This document shows positions 43,598-52,887 of a stretch of 64,000 bases of DNA, one piece after another. Below the pieces are notes generated by a model that was not told the origin of the DNA, did not search any database, and saw only the letters and a program-made list of their open reading frames with translations. This DNA is from Helichrysum umbraculigerum (Eukaryota; Streptophyta; Magnoliopsida; Asterales; Asteraceae). The stretch lies in NCBI GenBank assembly GCA_949592205.1, contig CATIUR010000003.1, forward strand, positions 86,776,501 through 86,840,500, in the 5' to 3' direction. The position numbers were made by a program, and so were the translations under genes. Numbering within the stretch: the first letter of the stretch is position 1; each line of letters opens with the position of its first letter.

Positions 43598-44353
43598 GCA
43601 AAGGTTGCAAGCACACCAGTGGAAACACATAAGAAACTACATGCAGATCTTGAGGGGGAGAGTGTAGATGAACATCTCTACAGATCAATGATTGGGTCTC
43701 TTATGTATCTCACTTCATCAAGGCCTGACATCATGTTTGCAGTGTGCTTGTGTGCAAGATTTCAAGCTAATCCAAAGCTATCACACCTTCATGCAGTCAA
43801 AAGAATCTTTAGATATTTAAAGGGTCAACCTAAATTGGGCCTTTGGTATCCAAAGCTTACTTCTTTTGATCTGATAGCTTATACAGACAGTGATTATAGA
43901 GGAGCTAATATGGATAGGAAATCTACATCAGGAGGTTTTCAATTTTTGGTAGATAGATTGGTTTCATGGAAATGCAAGAAACAAACCACTGTATCTACAT
44001 CTACAGCAGAAGCAGAATATGTGGCTGCTGCAAGTTGCTGTGCACAGGTCCTATGGATTCAGAATCAGATGTTAGATTACGGTTTTACCTTTCTTAATAC
44101 TCCTATTTTTATTGATAACAGTTCTGCAATCAGTATTATAAATAACCCAGTCAAACATTCTAAAACAAAGAACATTGAGATTAGATATCATTTCATAAGA
44201 GACTGTAATGAGAAAAGACTTATTCAAATTTTGAAGGTTCATACTGATAATCAGTTTGCTGATATGTTTACAAAAGCATTTGATGTAGGCAGATTCACAT
44301 TCTTGGTTAAATTTTTCTTAAGTATTTCCCTTATCACTGTTTTCTGTGAATAA
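43598..44353 (+). pseudogene. pol: Copia-1 pol, RNase H end
   Basis: Continues the frame after the solo LTR with VASTPVETHKKL, then LYRSMIGSLMYLTSSRPDI. RNase H motifs: AYTDSDYRGANMDRKS, STSTAEAEYVAAASC and FIDNSSAISI. The end, FADMFTKAFDVGRF, is normal; the last residues (about 20) diverge into hydrophobic sequence, so the true C-terminus may be altered. Confidence 0.9.
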
Positions 44354-44755
44354 TATTTATTGTGATTCATTATGGGTTAATACTGATGTGTTAATTAACA
44401 CTGATAGTGTTTTGCGTAGGGTTATCACTGTTTATTACTTTTTGTATAAACAGTGGTAATAATCACATTAACATTGTCTTTGTATAGTTAACACTGTATA
44501 TTTGTGTATTTCTTTGTTTGTTTTTGTTAACACTGCAGGTGATATTTCTATTACTTGGAGATTAACCACTGCAGGTGTGATTATCACTGCTTATTTGGAG
44601 TTTATTTTTTTTGTTTCGGTAAAAAAAAAAAATCACTGCTTTCGTTGTTTAATATTGCTAGATTTTTAAGTACTACTTGTATTAAGTTAGCATTGCCTTG
44701 GTTAGTTGGTACTGCTTGTACAAGTTAGCACTGCTAGCTTTATTAAATAACTAAT
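44354..44755 (+). other. Copia-1 sequence downstream of pol
   Basis: No ORF. Rich in CACTG and TAACACTG words, as in the Copia-1 LTR, with a run of about 12 A near 44624. The expected extra ORF and 3' LTR are not found; the element is cut near 44756-44786. Confidence 0.6.
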
Positions 44756-44785
44756 GCATTTGAAAACAATTAAATCTCAGAATAT

Positions 44786-45240
44786 TGTTTAAGCTCAGAT
44801 TGTTTAGATCTAATCTAGGATCAATGATAACAAAGATAATAATAATACTATGCAATGGAATAAAAACAATTAAATACAAATCCCTAATCTTATTAATTAA
44901 TCAACAAGATGGATACAACTCATTCGTATCAGGGTTTTACAACCTTAGGGATAACGAATTTACAAACACAAAACCCTAATTCTATATAATCAATATAGAA
45001 CGTGTTAACTAGCAAGGATCAAAAGACCTTAGGGTTAAAACTCTTTAGACGTCTACATATTTTGTGCACACCTTTTCCTACATGCCTACATCTCTTTATA
45101 TACTAGAGATAATAGGGTTTACAATTAAACCTAACTTACATAGGAAGTTAACTTAATTTTCACATTAAGTCCTTGTAGTTTCATCAATCTTTATTTTTGC
45201 ATATTTAGTTTTGTAATCATCAAATCAATAATTCTCTACA
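44786..45240 (-). mobile_element. probable 3' LTR of a minus-strand copia-type element
   Basis: Its right end, CTCTACA at 45240, followed by ATCTTCCCC, reads on the minus strand as a purine tract GGGGAAGAT and LTR start TGTAGAG. The left end is uncertain: TG at 44756, 44786 or 44799. The other LTR is not visible. Confidence 0.45.
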
Positions 45241-45982
45241 ATCTTCCCCTATTTGATGATGACAAAATAAACATCTTCTCGCACAAACTTCCTCTTAATT
45301 CTTGCTTTCTTGTAAACATGTCATGCATAATAAGCTGCAAATCTTGATCTTTAATTCTCCTTCCCCTTTTTGTCATAATCCAATAGGGATCTTCCTGAAG
45401 ATAAGCAACTTCAATCTTTACAACCACATGCTATATAATACACCATTAATCCAACCTTCTAATGTCTCAAATTACCCTCCATGACGCATACTAAGAATAA
45501 TGAATTTGAACAATAGAAAATTACACTAACAGTTGTAATATACAACTAGCAGTAGTAAGAAAACCTTTCTCCTCAAATAATGCATGAACATCTCCTGATG
45601 GTTAAAAACTTTATCAATAAGCTTCCCCTCAAATCAATATGTTAACCATCTCTTGAATCTCAAACTTTGTAGGCTCTATGTAATGATTACTAATGAAAAA
45701 AATAGAATATAACAAACTTAATGAAGAAGTTAAATCTTCCAAACTTGTACCTTATTTCTTGTACTATCTACAACGTTGAACTTATATTCCAATATATAAG
45801 TAGATCGCAATCTCTTTGACAAAAATCTTTATTCTCCATAATAAGTCACTGAGCACACCATAACTCCTTCAAGTGATAGCAAATGTGAGCATTGAGCACC
45901 ATCAGTTTGTAAATCACACACTTTTGCTAGATTTGTCAAGTCATCGTCGTCACCATACAAACCAAATAAGTTATCTCCAAAG
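45241..45982 (-). other. decayed interior next to the 45240 LTR
   Basis: AT-rich, with no ORF beyond about 63 residues (45236-45427, minus strand). Probably the 3' interior of the same element; I cannot identify it. Confidence 0.35.
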
Positions 45983-46690
45983 TGTAACACCCCACTTTGA
46001 GATATGATAAGATACACACCTGTAAAACTCAACTCCAATATTAAATAAGCAATAATCAATCTTCTTCGTAATCATATCTTCAATAATCTTCAAAACGAGC
46101 CATAAAATCAATAATAATAAATTGTTATGAAAAACAATTCCATTCGAGATCCAAACTTTTCTTATCAAACAAAGCTTAACTGTAACATCCTCGTTTTGGG
46201 CCTAGTTGAAATCGATAATTTCTTTATTTTATTTAATTATTTATATTGTGTTATAAATGATTTATATTATTTGGGCATTGAAAATAATAGGTCAAAAGGT
46301 TAAATGACTTATTGTGAATACTAAAATATTACCTGTTTTAAATTAATTAAATTGAAGGTAAAATAAAATAGTTTTTTCCGTAAATGGTTTTTAAGTTCCA
46401 GGCAATGATAAATACGGGGAATGAAATCTAACTACTCCTAGTATATACTCATATGTTAGGTCGGCTTGCTTATTTGATCTCTCCACACATACATACATAC
46501 ATACGTATGAACACACACACACATATAACCTTAAATCAATTATCAAAATCATGAGGAACATCAAATTGAAGCTTCTAAACTTGAATTCAAGCTTTCTTAA
46601 TCATCATAAACAAGGTATGATCATGTGTTCTTGATAGTCCCGTAATCACTATTAGTTAGTGATTTGGAATCACAAAGTGTAAAGTTTAAT
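45983..46690 (+). mobile_element. two LTR fragments with TGTAAC starts
   Basis: TGTAACACCCCACTTTG at 45983 and TGTAACATCCTCGTTTTG at 46181 look like starts of Ty3/gypsy LTRs. The second runs about 510 bp, including CT-rich and ACACAC stretches (46478-46528), and is cut by the Copia-3 LTR. Confidence 0.4.
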
Positions 46691-47673
46691 TGTAGAAGGG
46701 GGGTTGAATACAATTTAAAACAATTTCAGATCTTACCAAGTGTTTCAGTTTGTTTTAAATTAATTATCTATAACAGAGTATGACGGTATTGAAATAACAG
46801 ATTAAAGATATAACAGTATCAAAGAACGACAAGTAATAGTAGCTGAAAGTGAATTGTATTGATTAAATTCACGAAGTGTTGAATGCGGAATGGATTAACC
46901 AAAGTTAATCCAATTCAAACACTTAGCTAAATTATTACAATGAAGCGTATTAACTACAGTGGACATACACGCTGATAGTTAACCTCGCTGAGTCTTAATA
47001 CACACCTAGACAAACTAGTTCTCTGACAAACAGAAGAACGGTGCATATAACGACTAGCCTCAATAGTACAAAACACTGAACTATTTATACTACAAGAGTT
47101 CCTAAAATATCGCCTAAAAAGTAGGATCTTGGATGGACACGTGTCGCTGATTGATTGGTCCTGATCTCTGATAAACCGACATTCTGCAGGCCCCAATTCT
47201 GTTACCGCAAATATCTCGTTACCTTAAAACCAATCACTTGCTGCCACATAATCTTTTGGACATACTTCGAACTGGAACACTCTTGCTGATGTATAGATAA
47301 GTACAGTACTTGATGATAGAGAGGCTTTATTGAATAGTCACTAAAGATGCAGCAATCCTCCTCACTCACTGCCAGCTAACATGCTCTTGTAGAATGAATT
47401 GAACAAAAGATCTTCAGTGACTAGCTGTTATTCTGGCAGTGACTTTTGCCTTTATTGATTTGAAGAAGTAATGCTCTCGCTGACGTAGATCAGCGACACA
47501 CCAAGTTGAGCTTTAAATCTTCCTCAAAATATCGAACAGAATGAATGACGATCAGCGAAAACTATCATTAGCAACAGCAGCTTCGATACAATCCATTTCT
47601 TCATCGAGTAGTGTATAGTTGAGTTGGTCAGCGACCAGTGACTTCATCGTGGTCAGCGACCAGTGACTCAACA
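46691..47673 (-). mobile_element. 3' LTR of Copia-3
   Basis: 983 bp. On the minus strand it starts TGTTGAGTCACTGG and ends CCCCCTTCTACA. TTAAT (46686-46690) would be one target duplication. It is full of the words GTCAGCGAC, AGTGACT and TCGCTGA, forming dyads such as GTCGCTGACC near the right end. Confidence 0.78.
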
Positions 47674-47690
47674 ATCTCCCCCTAAATGAT
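47674..47690 (-). other. polypurine tract of Copia-3
   Basis: The minus strand reads ATTTAGGGGGAGAT before TGTTGAG, a typical SIRE-like arrangement. Confidence 0.75.
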
Positions 47691-47920
47691 TGTGATTGAA
47701 GCTCCTTAGACAAACTTGTTGCTGTGAAAGTTTATAGTCAGTGTTTAAGAATTTAAACATTCACTGACTATATACTTGTGATCCATTCATCTTTCTTTTT
47801 GGATTCTTTTGATATGATCTGAGTTTTGCACTTTGGTTTTTTCAAAAACAAAATTAGGTTTTATTGAATTGTATATCATAAAGTAAATTTAGTTACAATA
47901 AACCTAATCTATTACAAGCT

Positions 47921-50900
47921 TCAATTTAAACACCCCCAAACTTCTTCTTCTTTTACGATGCCCAACTCACTCTGTAACTCATATTTGTCACTGGATGGCA
48001 GGAATCTGTACTGTCTAGCAAGTCCTTCTTCCATGATTGCTTTTCTCATAATTGAGTCCTTGGGAAGTACACTGACTATTCTGATGAGATGTACAAGCTG
48101 CTCATGATCTATCTTTTCAAGTTCTGATTCTCTTTGGAAACACAGCTTTCCATTGAAGTCCTTGTAAACAATCCCTTTCTCCCCTTCAGTAACTTCAGTG
48201 CCCTCAACCCTTGGCACTCCATCAGGAATTGACAGATTCAGTTTGCTGGTGTTTGGGACTCTGATAATTCTGTTGGTACCTGCCCTATATCTTGGACTTG
48301 GTGGCTGCACTATCTCTTCACCAAATGTGACAGTGTCTTCTGGTCTAAGTAGCTGTAGATCCACCATTTTCTTGAACAATCTGTCAATTTCAACCAAAAC
48401 TTCTTCCTTTGCAGCACTTGAGGAGTGATTGATAGCAAGTCTAATTTCATTCCATTCTTCTCTATGTAGTTTACAGACTTGATCAAGATTGATTGCTTGA
48501 GAATCCAATCCTCTGTGGATAAGTAGCTGAGCTTGAGACTTGTTCTTAGGCTTCTTCAGGTAGACTTTTGTGATAGGAGCAGGGTTTGATCTTCCAACCA
48601 TTCTGACAGCATATTTCTTTCTGTCAATCTCATCCAACATTTTATCAGCAGAGGTCTTTGCTCCCCCTTTCTTTTTCAACTTGCTGCCCTTCTTATTTGC
48701 ACAAATTTCTTGTTGAAGATCAGATTCTTCAACATCTTGAAGAAGTTTAGACAGCCTAAAGTCTTCATCTTCTTGCTGTCTTTTTAAGAAGATTTCTCTT
48801 TCTTTTTGAATGGCTTCATCTCCACTCAGCTTTAATAGAAAGGCTCGATCAGAGTCAGCTTGTTCTTTCAGCTTTCTCTTTCTTTCTTCTTCTTCTTCTT
48901 CATCTAGCTCAGCTTGAAATTTCAAAAGCATCTCCCTCTCATGCTTTTGTCTCTCTTTGATTTTTCTTACTATTCGCTGCTGTTCAGTTTCTTCATGATT
49001 AGAACTTTCTGAAGTTATGACTGATGACAAAAGATGAGCAGGAACAGAAGAATCTGACTTTGTGATCTCAGATTGAGAGTGATGATGAGTTGTAGTAGTT
49101 GTTGCTTCTGTTGGAATGGAGATAGTGGGAATTGAGATGGTGATCTGTGTAGTTGCTGTTATGGTTGTGGAAATTGGTGCAGTTGTTGTTGCTGTTGTCT
49201 GGATTGTTGCTGATGGAATGATTGATGTTGCTGGGGATGCCTCAGATATGACAGTGTCTGTATGAGGTTGCTGAATGATAGTTTTGAGATTGTGCATGGT
49301 GGCTGCTATTTCTTCTTCAGAGAAGTTTATCTTTCTAGAAGAAGTGAACTCTGATGTGGGAGACTCGCTGGTCCTTTTTCTTTTTATTAAAATAGAAGAG
49401 ATTGGTAGCAGATCTTCCATTTGATCATCAGAGACTACTGGTTGCTGATTTGCTTGTTCTTCTACTTGATCATCAGTAACTAGAATAGAAGAGATTAGTT
49501 GCTGATCTTCTTGCTGATCAGCTACTTGATCATCAGTGGCAACTAGTTGCTGATCTTCCATCTGATTAGCAACATCTTTTTCTTTCTTATCATTAGAACC
49601 AGCATCAGTGCCTTTTTCATTAGTCCCATCATTCTTGACTTCTTTATCAGCATCTTTATCAGCACGATCTTGCATATCAGCATCATCCTCTTTCTTTTCA
49701 TCACTTCCATTATTTCCATTATTGTCATCATCATCATCGTCATCTCCTTCATCCATATTGACAACATCATCTTGTTGTTGTCGATTCATCCATTCCCACC
49801 TCATTAGCTCAAAGCTTGCTGACTCCCCCATAACTCGTGCATTCTCATCAGCAGCCCACTCTTTGACTAGATAGTCATACCTCCTTTGTTCATCAGGATG
49901 AAACTCAGGGAAAACACCTATCTCTCTTTCCTCAGTGACATCCATATCTGATGAGTCATTGTCAAAGGGAGTGTAATCTTTAGCATCATCATCATCATCA
50001 TTCTCCCCCTCAGCCTCAGAAACAAATTGAATAATCTCCTCAAGTCTAATGCAGATTTTCTGATGATCTTCATGCATAGTTTCTAGACCAGTGATGGTTT
50101 CATGATGGTTGGAGATAATTTGTGGAAGCTTACTGATAATTTTATCAGCATGAGTGATATAATCCACAATAGAAGATGCCATCGTTTTTTGTTTTTCATT
50201 TAGAGAGATTATTGCATCTTCATGAGTTTTGAGGCTGATTCTGGTGAATGATGCGAGATCAGTAAGAGACTTTGCATGAGTTTCCAGAAGTCGATAGTGA
50301 TCTATTTCAGCATTTGCAATAAGAGAGACCTTTGCTTTGATAGAATCACTCCAATCTGGAATGGATTCATAAGATGCTGCAAGAGAGTGAACCTTATTAG
50401 TGAGATCAGTGAGTTTGCCAGTCAAAATCTCTCTGTCTTCAGTAAGCATCCGAATTTGTTGCTGTGAAGCAGCAATGTACTCAAGCAGCAATTTGTCTGT
50501 TGATGATGTGGTGGAAGTTGATGCTTTGTTGGTTGGTGATTTTTGAGTTGGATGGGAGATTGGTGGAATTGTTTGTGATTCAGATTGAATGTCAACATCT
50601 GGTTGAGATGGTTGATCATCAGCATGTTGAGCAATGTTATCACTGGAAATAGACATTTCATCTAATTCCTGAATGGGTGAAGTTATGAAATCAGCATGTG
50701 GTATAGTGGAGAAGGGTAGAGATGAAATAACAGTATCATCTGGTTGCTTATTCATCTTTGGAAGTGTAAGATCATAAGATTCATGTTGCTGATCTTTTTC
50801 AGAAGAAGATGAAGAAGTATCCATTGGTTGGGCTTCCTCAACATCATCAACTTTTGTTTTAGCTGATGGATCATTGGAAACAGAAAGGTCAACCTGTATC

Positions 50901-51205
50901 TCTCCCTGTGACTGGGGAGGGACATTGTCGGTTGGTGCAGTGAAAGATGAGAGTTGGCCCGGGTCTGTAGCCAGTGATGTGTCATCAGTAAAGAGTGTGT
51001 TAACACCCGCTGATGACACTATCCCTTTGACTGAAACATCATCCTTTTGTGAGAATGATGAGTGGCTGATGGGTTGACTCGATGGATGGGTGTGGGTTGC
51101 ACCCGAATCACTGCTAACAATGGGCTGAGCCATTGTAGCTGTCTGTAGGTTTCCCTTTATAGAGTCACTGGACTTTTGTGAGTCCAGTGAAGCAGTTTTA
51201 GGCAT
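47921..51205 (-). CDS. Copia-3 extra ORF, main part (1094-residue coiled-coil protein)
   Basis: A single open frame of 1094 residues between pol (not in the window) and the 3' LTR, the place of the extra or env-like ORF of SIRE/Maximus copia elements. Residues 1-240 are Ser/Thr/Pro/Gln-rich. About 240-400 is helical (coiled coil, KLLLEYIAASQQQIRM). An acidic block with Asp runs follows (about 400-560). A second low-complexity Thr/Ile/Ser part leads to a charged coil rich in Glu, Arg and Lys (about 730-830). The last 250 residues look like a compact domain (LHREEWNEIRLAINHS, VYKDFNGKLCFQRESE). I see no convincing transmembrane helix, signal peptide or furin-like site. The function is unknown. 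Its N-terminal continuation lies in another frame at 51307-51838. Confidence 0.72.
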   Translation of the reverse strand: MPKTASLDSQKSSDSIKGNLQTATMAQPIVSSDSGATHTHPSSQPISHSSFSQKDDVSVKGIVSSAGVNTLFTDDTSLATDPGQLSSFTAPTDNVPPQSQGEIQVDLSVSNDPSAKTKVDDVEEAQPMDTSSSSSEKDQQHESYDLTLPKMNKQPDDTVISSLPFSTIPHADFITSPIQELDEMSISSDNIAQHADDQPSQPDVDIQSESQTIPPISHPTQKSPTNKASTSTTSSTDKLLLEYIAASQQQIRMLTEDREILTGKLTDLTNKVHSLAASYESIPDWSDSIKAKVSLIANAEIDHYRLLETHAKSLTDLASFTRISLKTHEDAIISLNEKQKTMASSIVDYITHADKIISKLPQIISNHHETITGLETMHEDHQKICIRLEEIIQFVSEAEGENDDDDDAKDYTPFDNDSSDMDVTEEREIGVFPEFHPDEQRRYDYLVKEWAADENARVMGESASFELMRWEWMNRQQQDDVVNMDEGDDDDDDDNNGNNGSDEKKEDDADMQDRADKDADKEVKNDGTNEKGTDAGSNDKKEKDVANQMEDQQLVATDDQVADQQEDQQLISSILVTDDQVEEQANQQPVVSDDQMEDLLPISSILIKRKRTSESPTSEFTSSRKINFSEEEIAATMHNLKTIIQQPHTDTVISEASPATSIIPSATIQTTATTTAPISTTITATTQITISIPTISIPTEATTTTTHHHSQSEITKSDSSVPAHLLSSVITSESSNHEETEQQRIVRKIKERQKHEREMLLKFQAELDEEEEEERKRKLKEQADSDRAFLLKLSGDEAIQKEREIFLKRQQEDEDFRLSKLLQDVEESDLQQEICANKKGSKLKKKGGAKTSADKMLDEIDRKKYAVRMVGRSNPAPITKVYLKKPKNKSQAQLLIHRGLDSQAINLDQVCKLHREEWNEIRLAINHSSSAAKEEVLVEIDRLFKKMVDLQLLRPEDTVTFGEEIVQPPSPRYRAGTNRIIRVPNTSKLNLSIPDGVPRVEGTEVTEGEKGIVYKDFNGKLCFQRESELEKIDHEQLVHLIRIVSVLPKDSIMRKAIMEEGLARQYRFLPSSDKYELQSELGIVKEEEVWGCLN

Positions 51206-51306
51206 AGGTTGATCAAGAGTGCCCGCAGGGACTGAACGTTCAGTTGCTGCTTCACTCTTGGCGTCCGTAGACGTCTTTTTCTGACTCTGTCCCTGATCCT
51301 TTGATG

Positions 51307-51838
51307 TCAGGGACTTAACTTGATTTTCTTAGGAGCAGTTGGTGGCTTTTGCTTTGGTGGTTGATCAGCAATGGTCACTGGAGGTGTGATCAGTGACGTG
51401 ATCGATGGGGGAGCAGAACCAGACGGATGTATAGCTTGTAAAGGCTGGGGTGCAAGTATCCCCTTTGGTTTCATAAAATCATGGAGAAGCACAGTTGCAG
51501 TTTTACTAAAAATTTGACTTCCTATCAGAGTAGGTTCAAAACCTTTAAATGAAATCCTGTCATAGGATTTAAATTGATCTTTAAAAATAAGTGAAAGGAA
51601 CCTAGGATAAGAAACAAATTTTGCTCTGGTAGATTCACAGATTCTAGAAACAATATCATCAAAAATCATACTTGCATAGTCAACTTTTAAGGAGTTGACC
51701 AGTGACCAGCTTAACTGTGCTTCTAGGGAGTTGAATTGATCATAACTCCCTGTTTTTGTGCCCAAAGATTGAATAAAGTTTGAAAATAGGGCATTCCACA
51801 CACCATCCATTTTAGATTTATGAACAGTAGAGTACTTA
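51307..51838 (-). pseudogene. Copia-3 extra ORF, N-terminal part, truncated and frameshifted
   Basis: The frame enters from the Copia-2 junction at 51838 and includes MDGVWNALFSNFIQSL, KTGSYDQFNSLEAQL and YPRFLSLIFKDQFKS. It closes at 51307 after PKKIKLSP, next to a short A run; another frame then leads into the 1094-residue ORF without a stop, so a one-base indel probably split them. I recall similar sequence annotated in Asteraceae as synaptobrevin/longin-like, a label I would not trust as function. The true N-terminus lies beyond the Copia-2 insertion; the ORF at 61478 shows what such a start looks like. Confidence 0.6.
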
Positions 51839-51839
51839 C

Positions 51840-52428
51840 TGTTGGGACATAGATTGTGACAACAGATCTAGCTTGAAATAGGACTGGTGTAATTCTTATT
51901 ACGTTTGTACATTGGTTTAGATTTGTAAATAAATATTTGTTTTGTTAGTAATATTCGTTAAACATATTATTGTGCTAAGTTAGACGAATGTTTAAATACG
52001 AAATAAATAATGGACGTTTTATGCAAAGCGAGTCGAGATCTCAGGTCGCAGCGAGTTGAGCTGTGAGGTGAGATCTGAACTCGTGAGGCATTAGTCTGGC
52101 GAGCCGAGTTCTTTGTTGGGCTTGGGCTGCGAGTTGGACCGAACTCGCAGGCCCATGCGAGCCGAGATGAGCTGGACGTATATAATGTTTTTTACTCCGT
52201 GAAAAACAAAACTTTGGCATTCGGTTTTCTGATCTGCGAATTCACTAGATCCAGAGAAAAACTTAAACCTAACGGCTAGGCTTTGACATATTATTCGTTT
52301 AAAGTTAAGCTTTAATATACGCAATTACGAACATATTCGTTGTTAGTAAGATAACACCGTATTGAGGGATTCCGCACCTTAATACTACAGATAACGAAGT
52401 TATCGATCCTAAAACTAGGGGACTTACA
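51840..52428 (+). mobile_element. 5' LTR of Copia-2
   Basis: 589 bp from TGTTGGGACATAG to GGGGACTTACA, two bases before a primer site. It carries a 9-bp stem CTGCGAGTT/AACTCGCAG (52127-52150). CTTAC (51835-51839) would be the target duplication. The 3' LTR is outside the window. Confidence 0.88.
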
Positions 52429-52430
52429 TC

Positions 52431-52442
52431 TGGTATCAGAGC
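52431..52442 (+). other. primer binding site of Copia-2
   Basis: TGGTATCAGAGC, complementary to initiator tRNA-Met. Confidence 0.92.
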
Positions 52443-52887
52443 TTTCGGGCTAAATACGAGTGTGTTCATAAGTTTTAGTGTTATTGCGTTTTTGATTCGG
52501 GTCATTTTTACGTGCGTTCTTGCAATACTTACGATCAAAATCATTCTCTGGACGTTTTAGGGTTTGTTTACGGTCGAAATTCTCAGTTTCAGTCGTAAAA
52601 ATACCTTAAAAATTCGTTTTCGGGTTTAACAGCCATTTCGCGAGTCGAGATTAGGGTTCCAGCGTTGCCTGCGAACCGAGTTGAACTAGCGAGTCGAACT
52701 GAGGCTTGCGATTCGAACCGAGATCCCTCGCGAATCGACATCACTTGTGAATCGACATCTTTAGCAATCCGAACTGAGGCTTGCGAATCGACGTATTCTG
52801 CGAGTCGAGCTGAGATTGCGAGTTGAGCTGAGTCTTGCGAGTTGAGTATTCTGAATTCGCGAAACAGTTTAATTTTACGTTTTTAAG
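52443..52887 (+). other. leader of Copia-2 with CGAGTCGA words
   Basis: No ORF. From about 52630 it repeats variants of GCGAGTCGAG, GCGAATCGAC and GCGAGTTGAG, also found in the LTR and downstream of pol. Confidence 0.65.

Noticed and set aside
45236..45427. 63-residue minus-strand ORF ending at a purine tract
   Set aside because: Too short and unrecognised; may be the tail of a decayed copia interior but cannot be supported.
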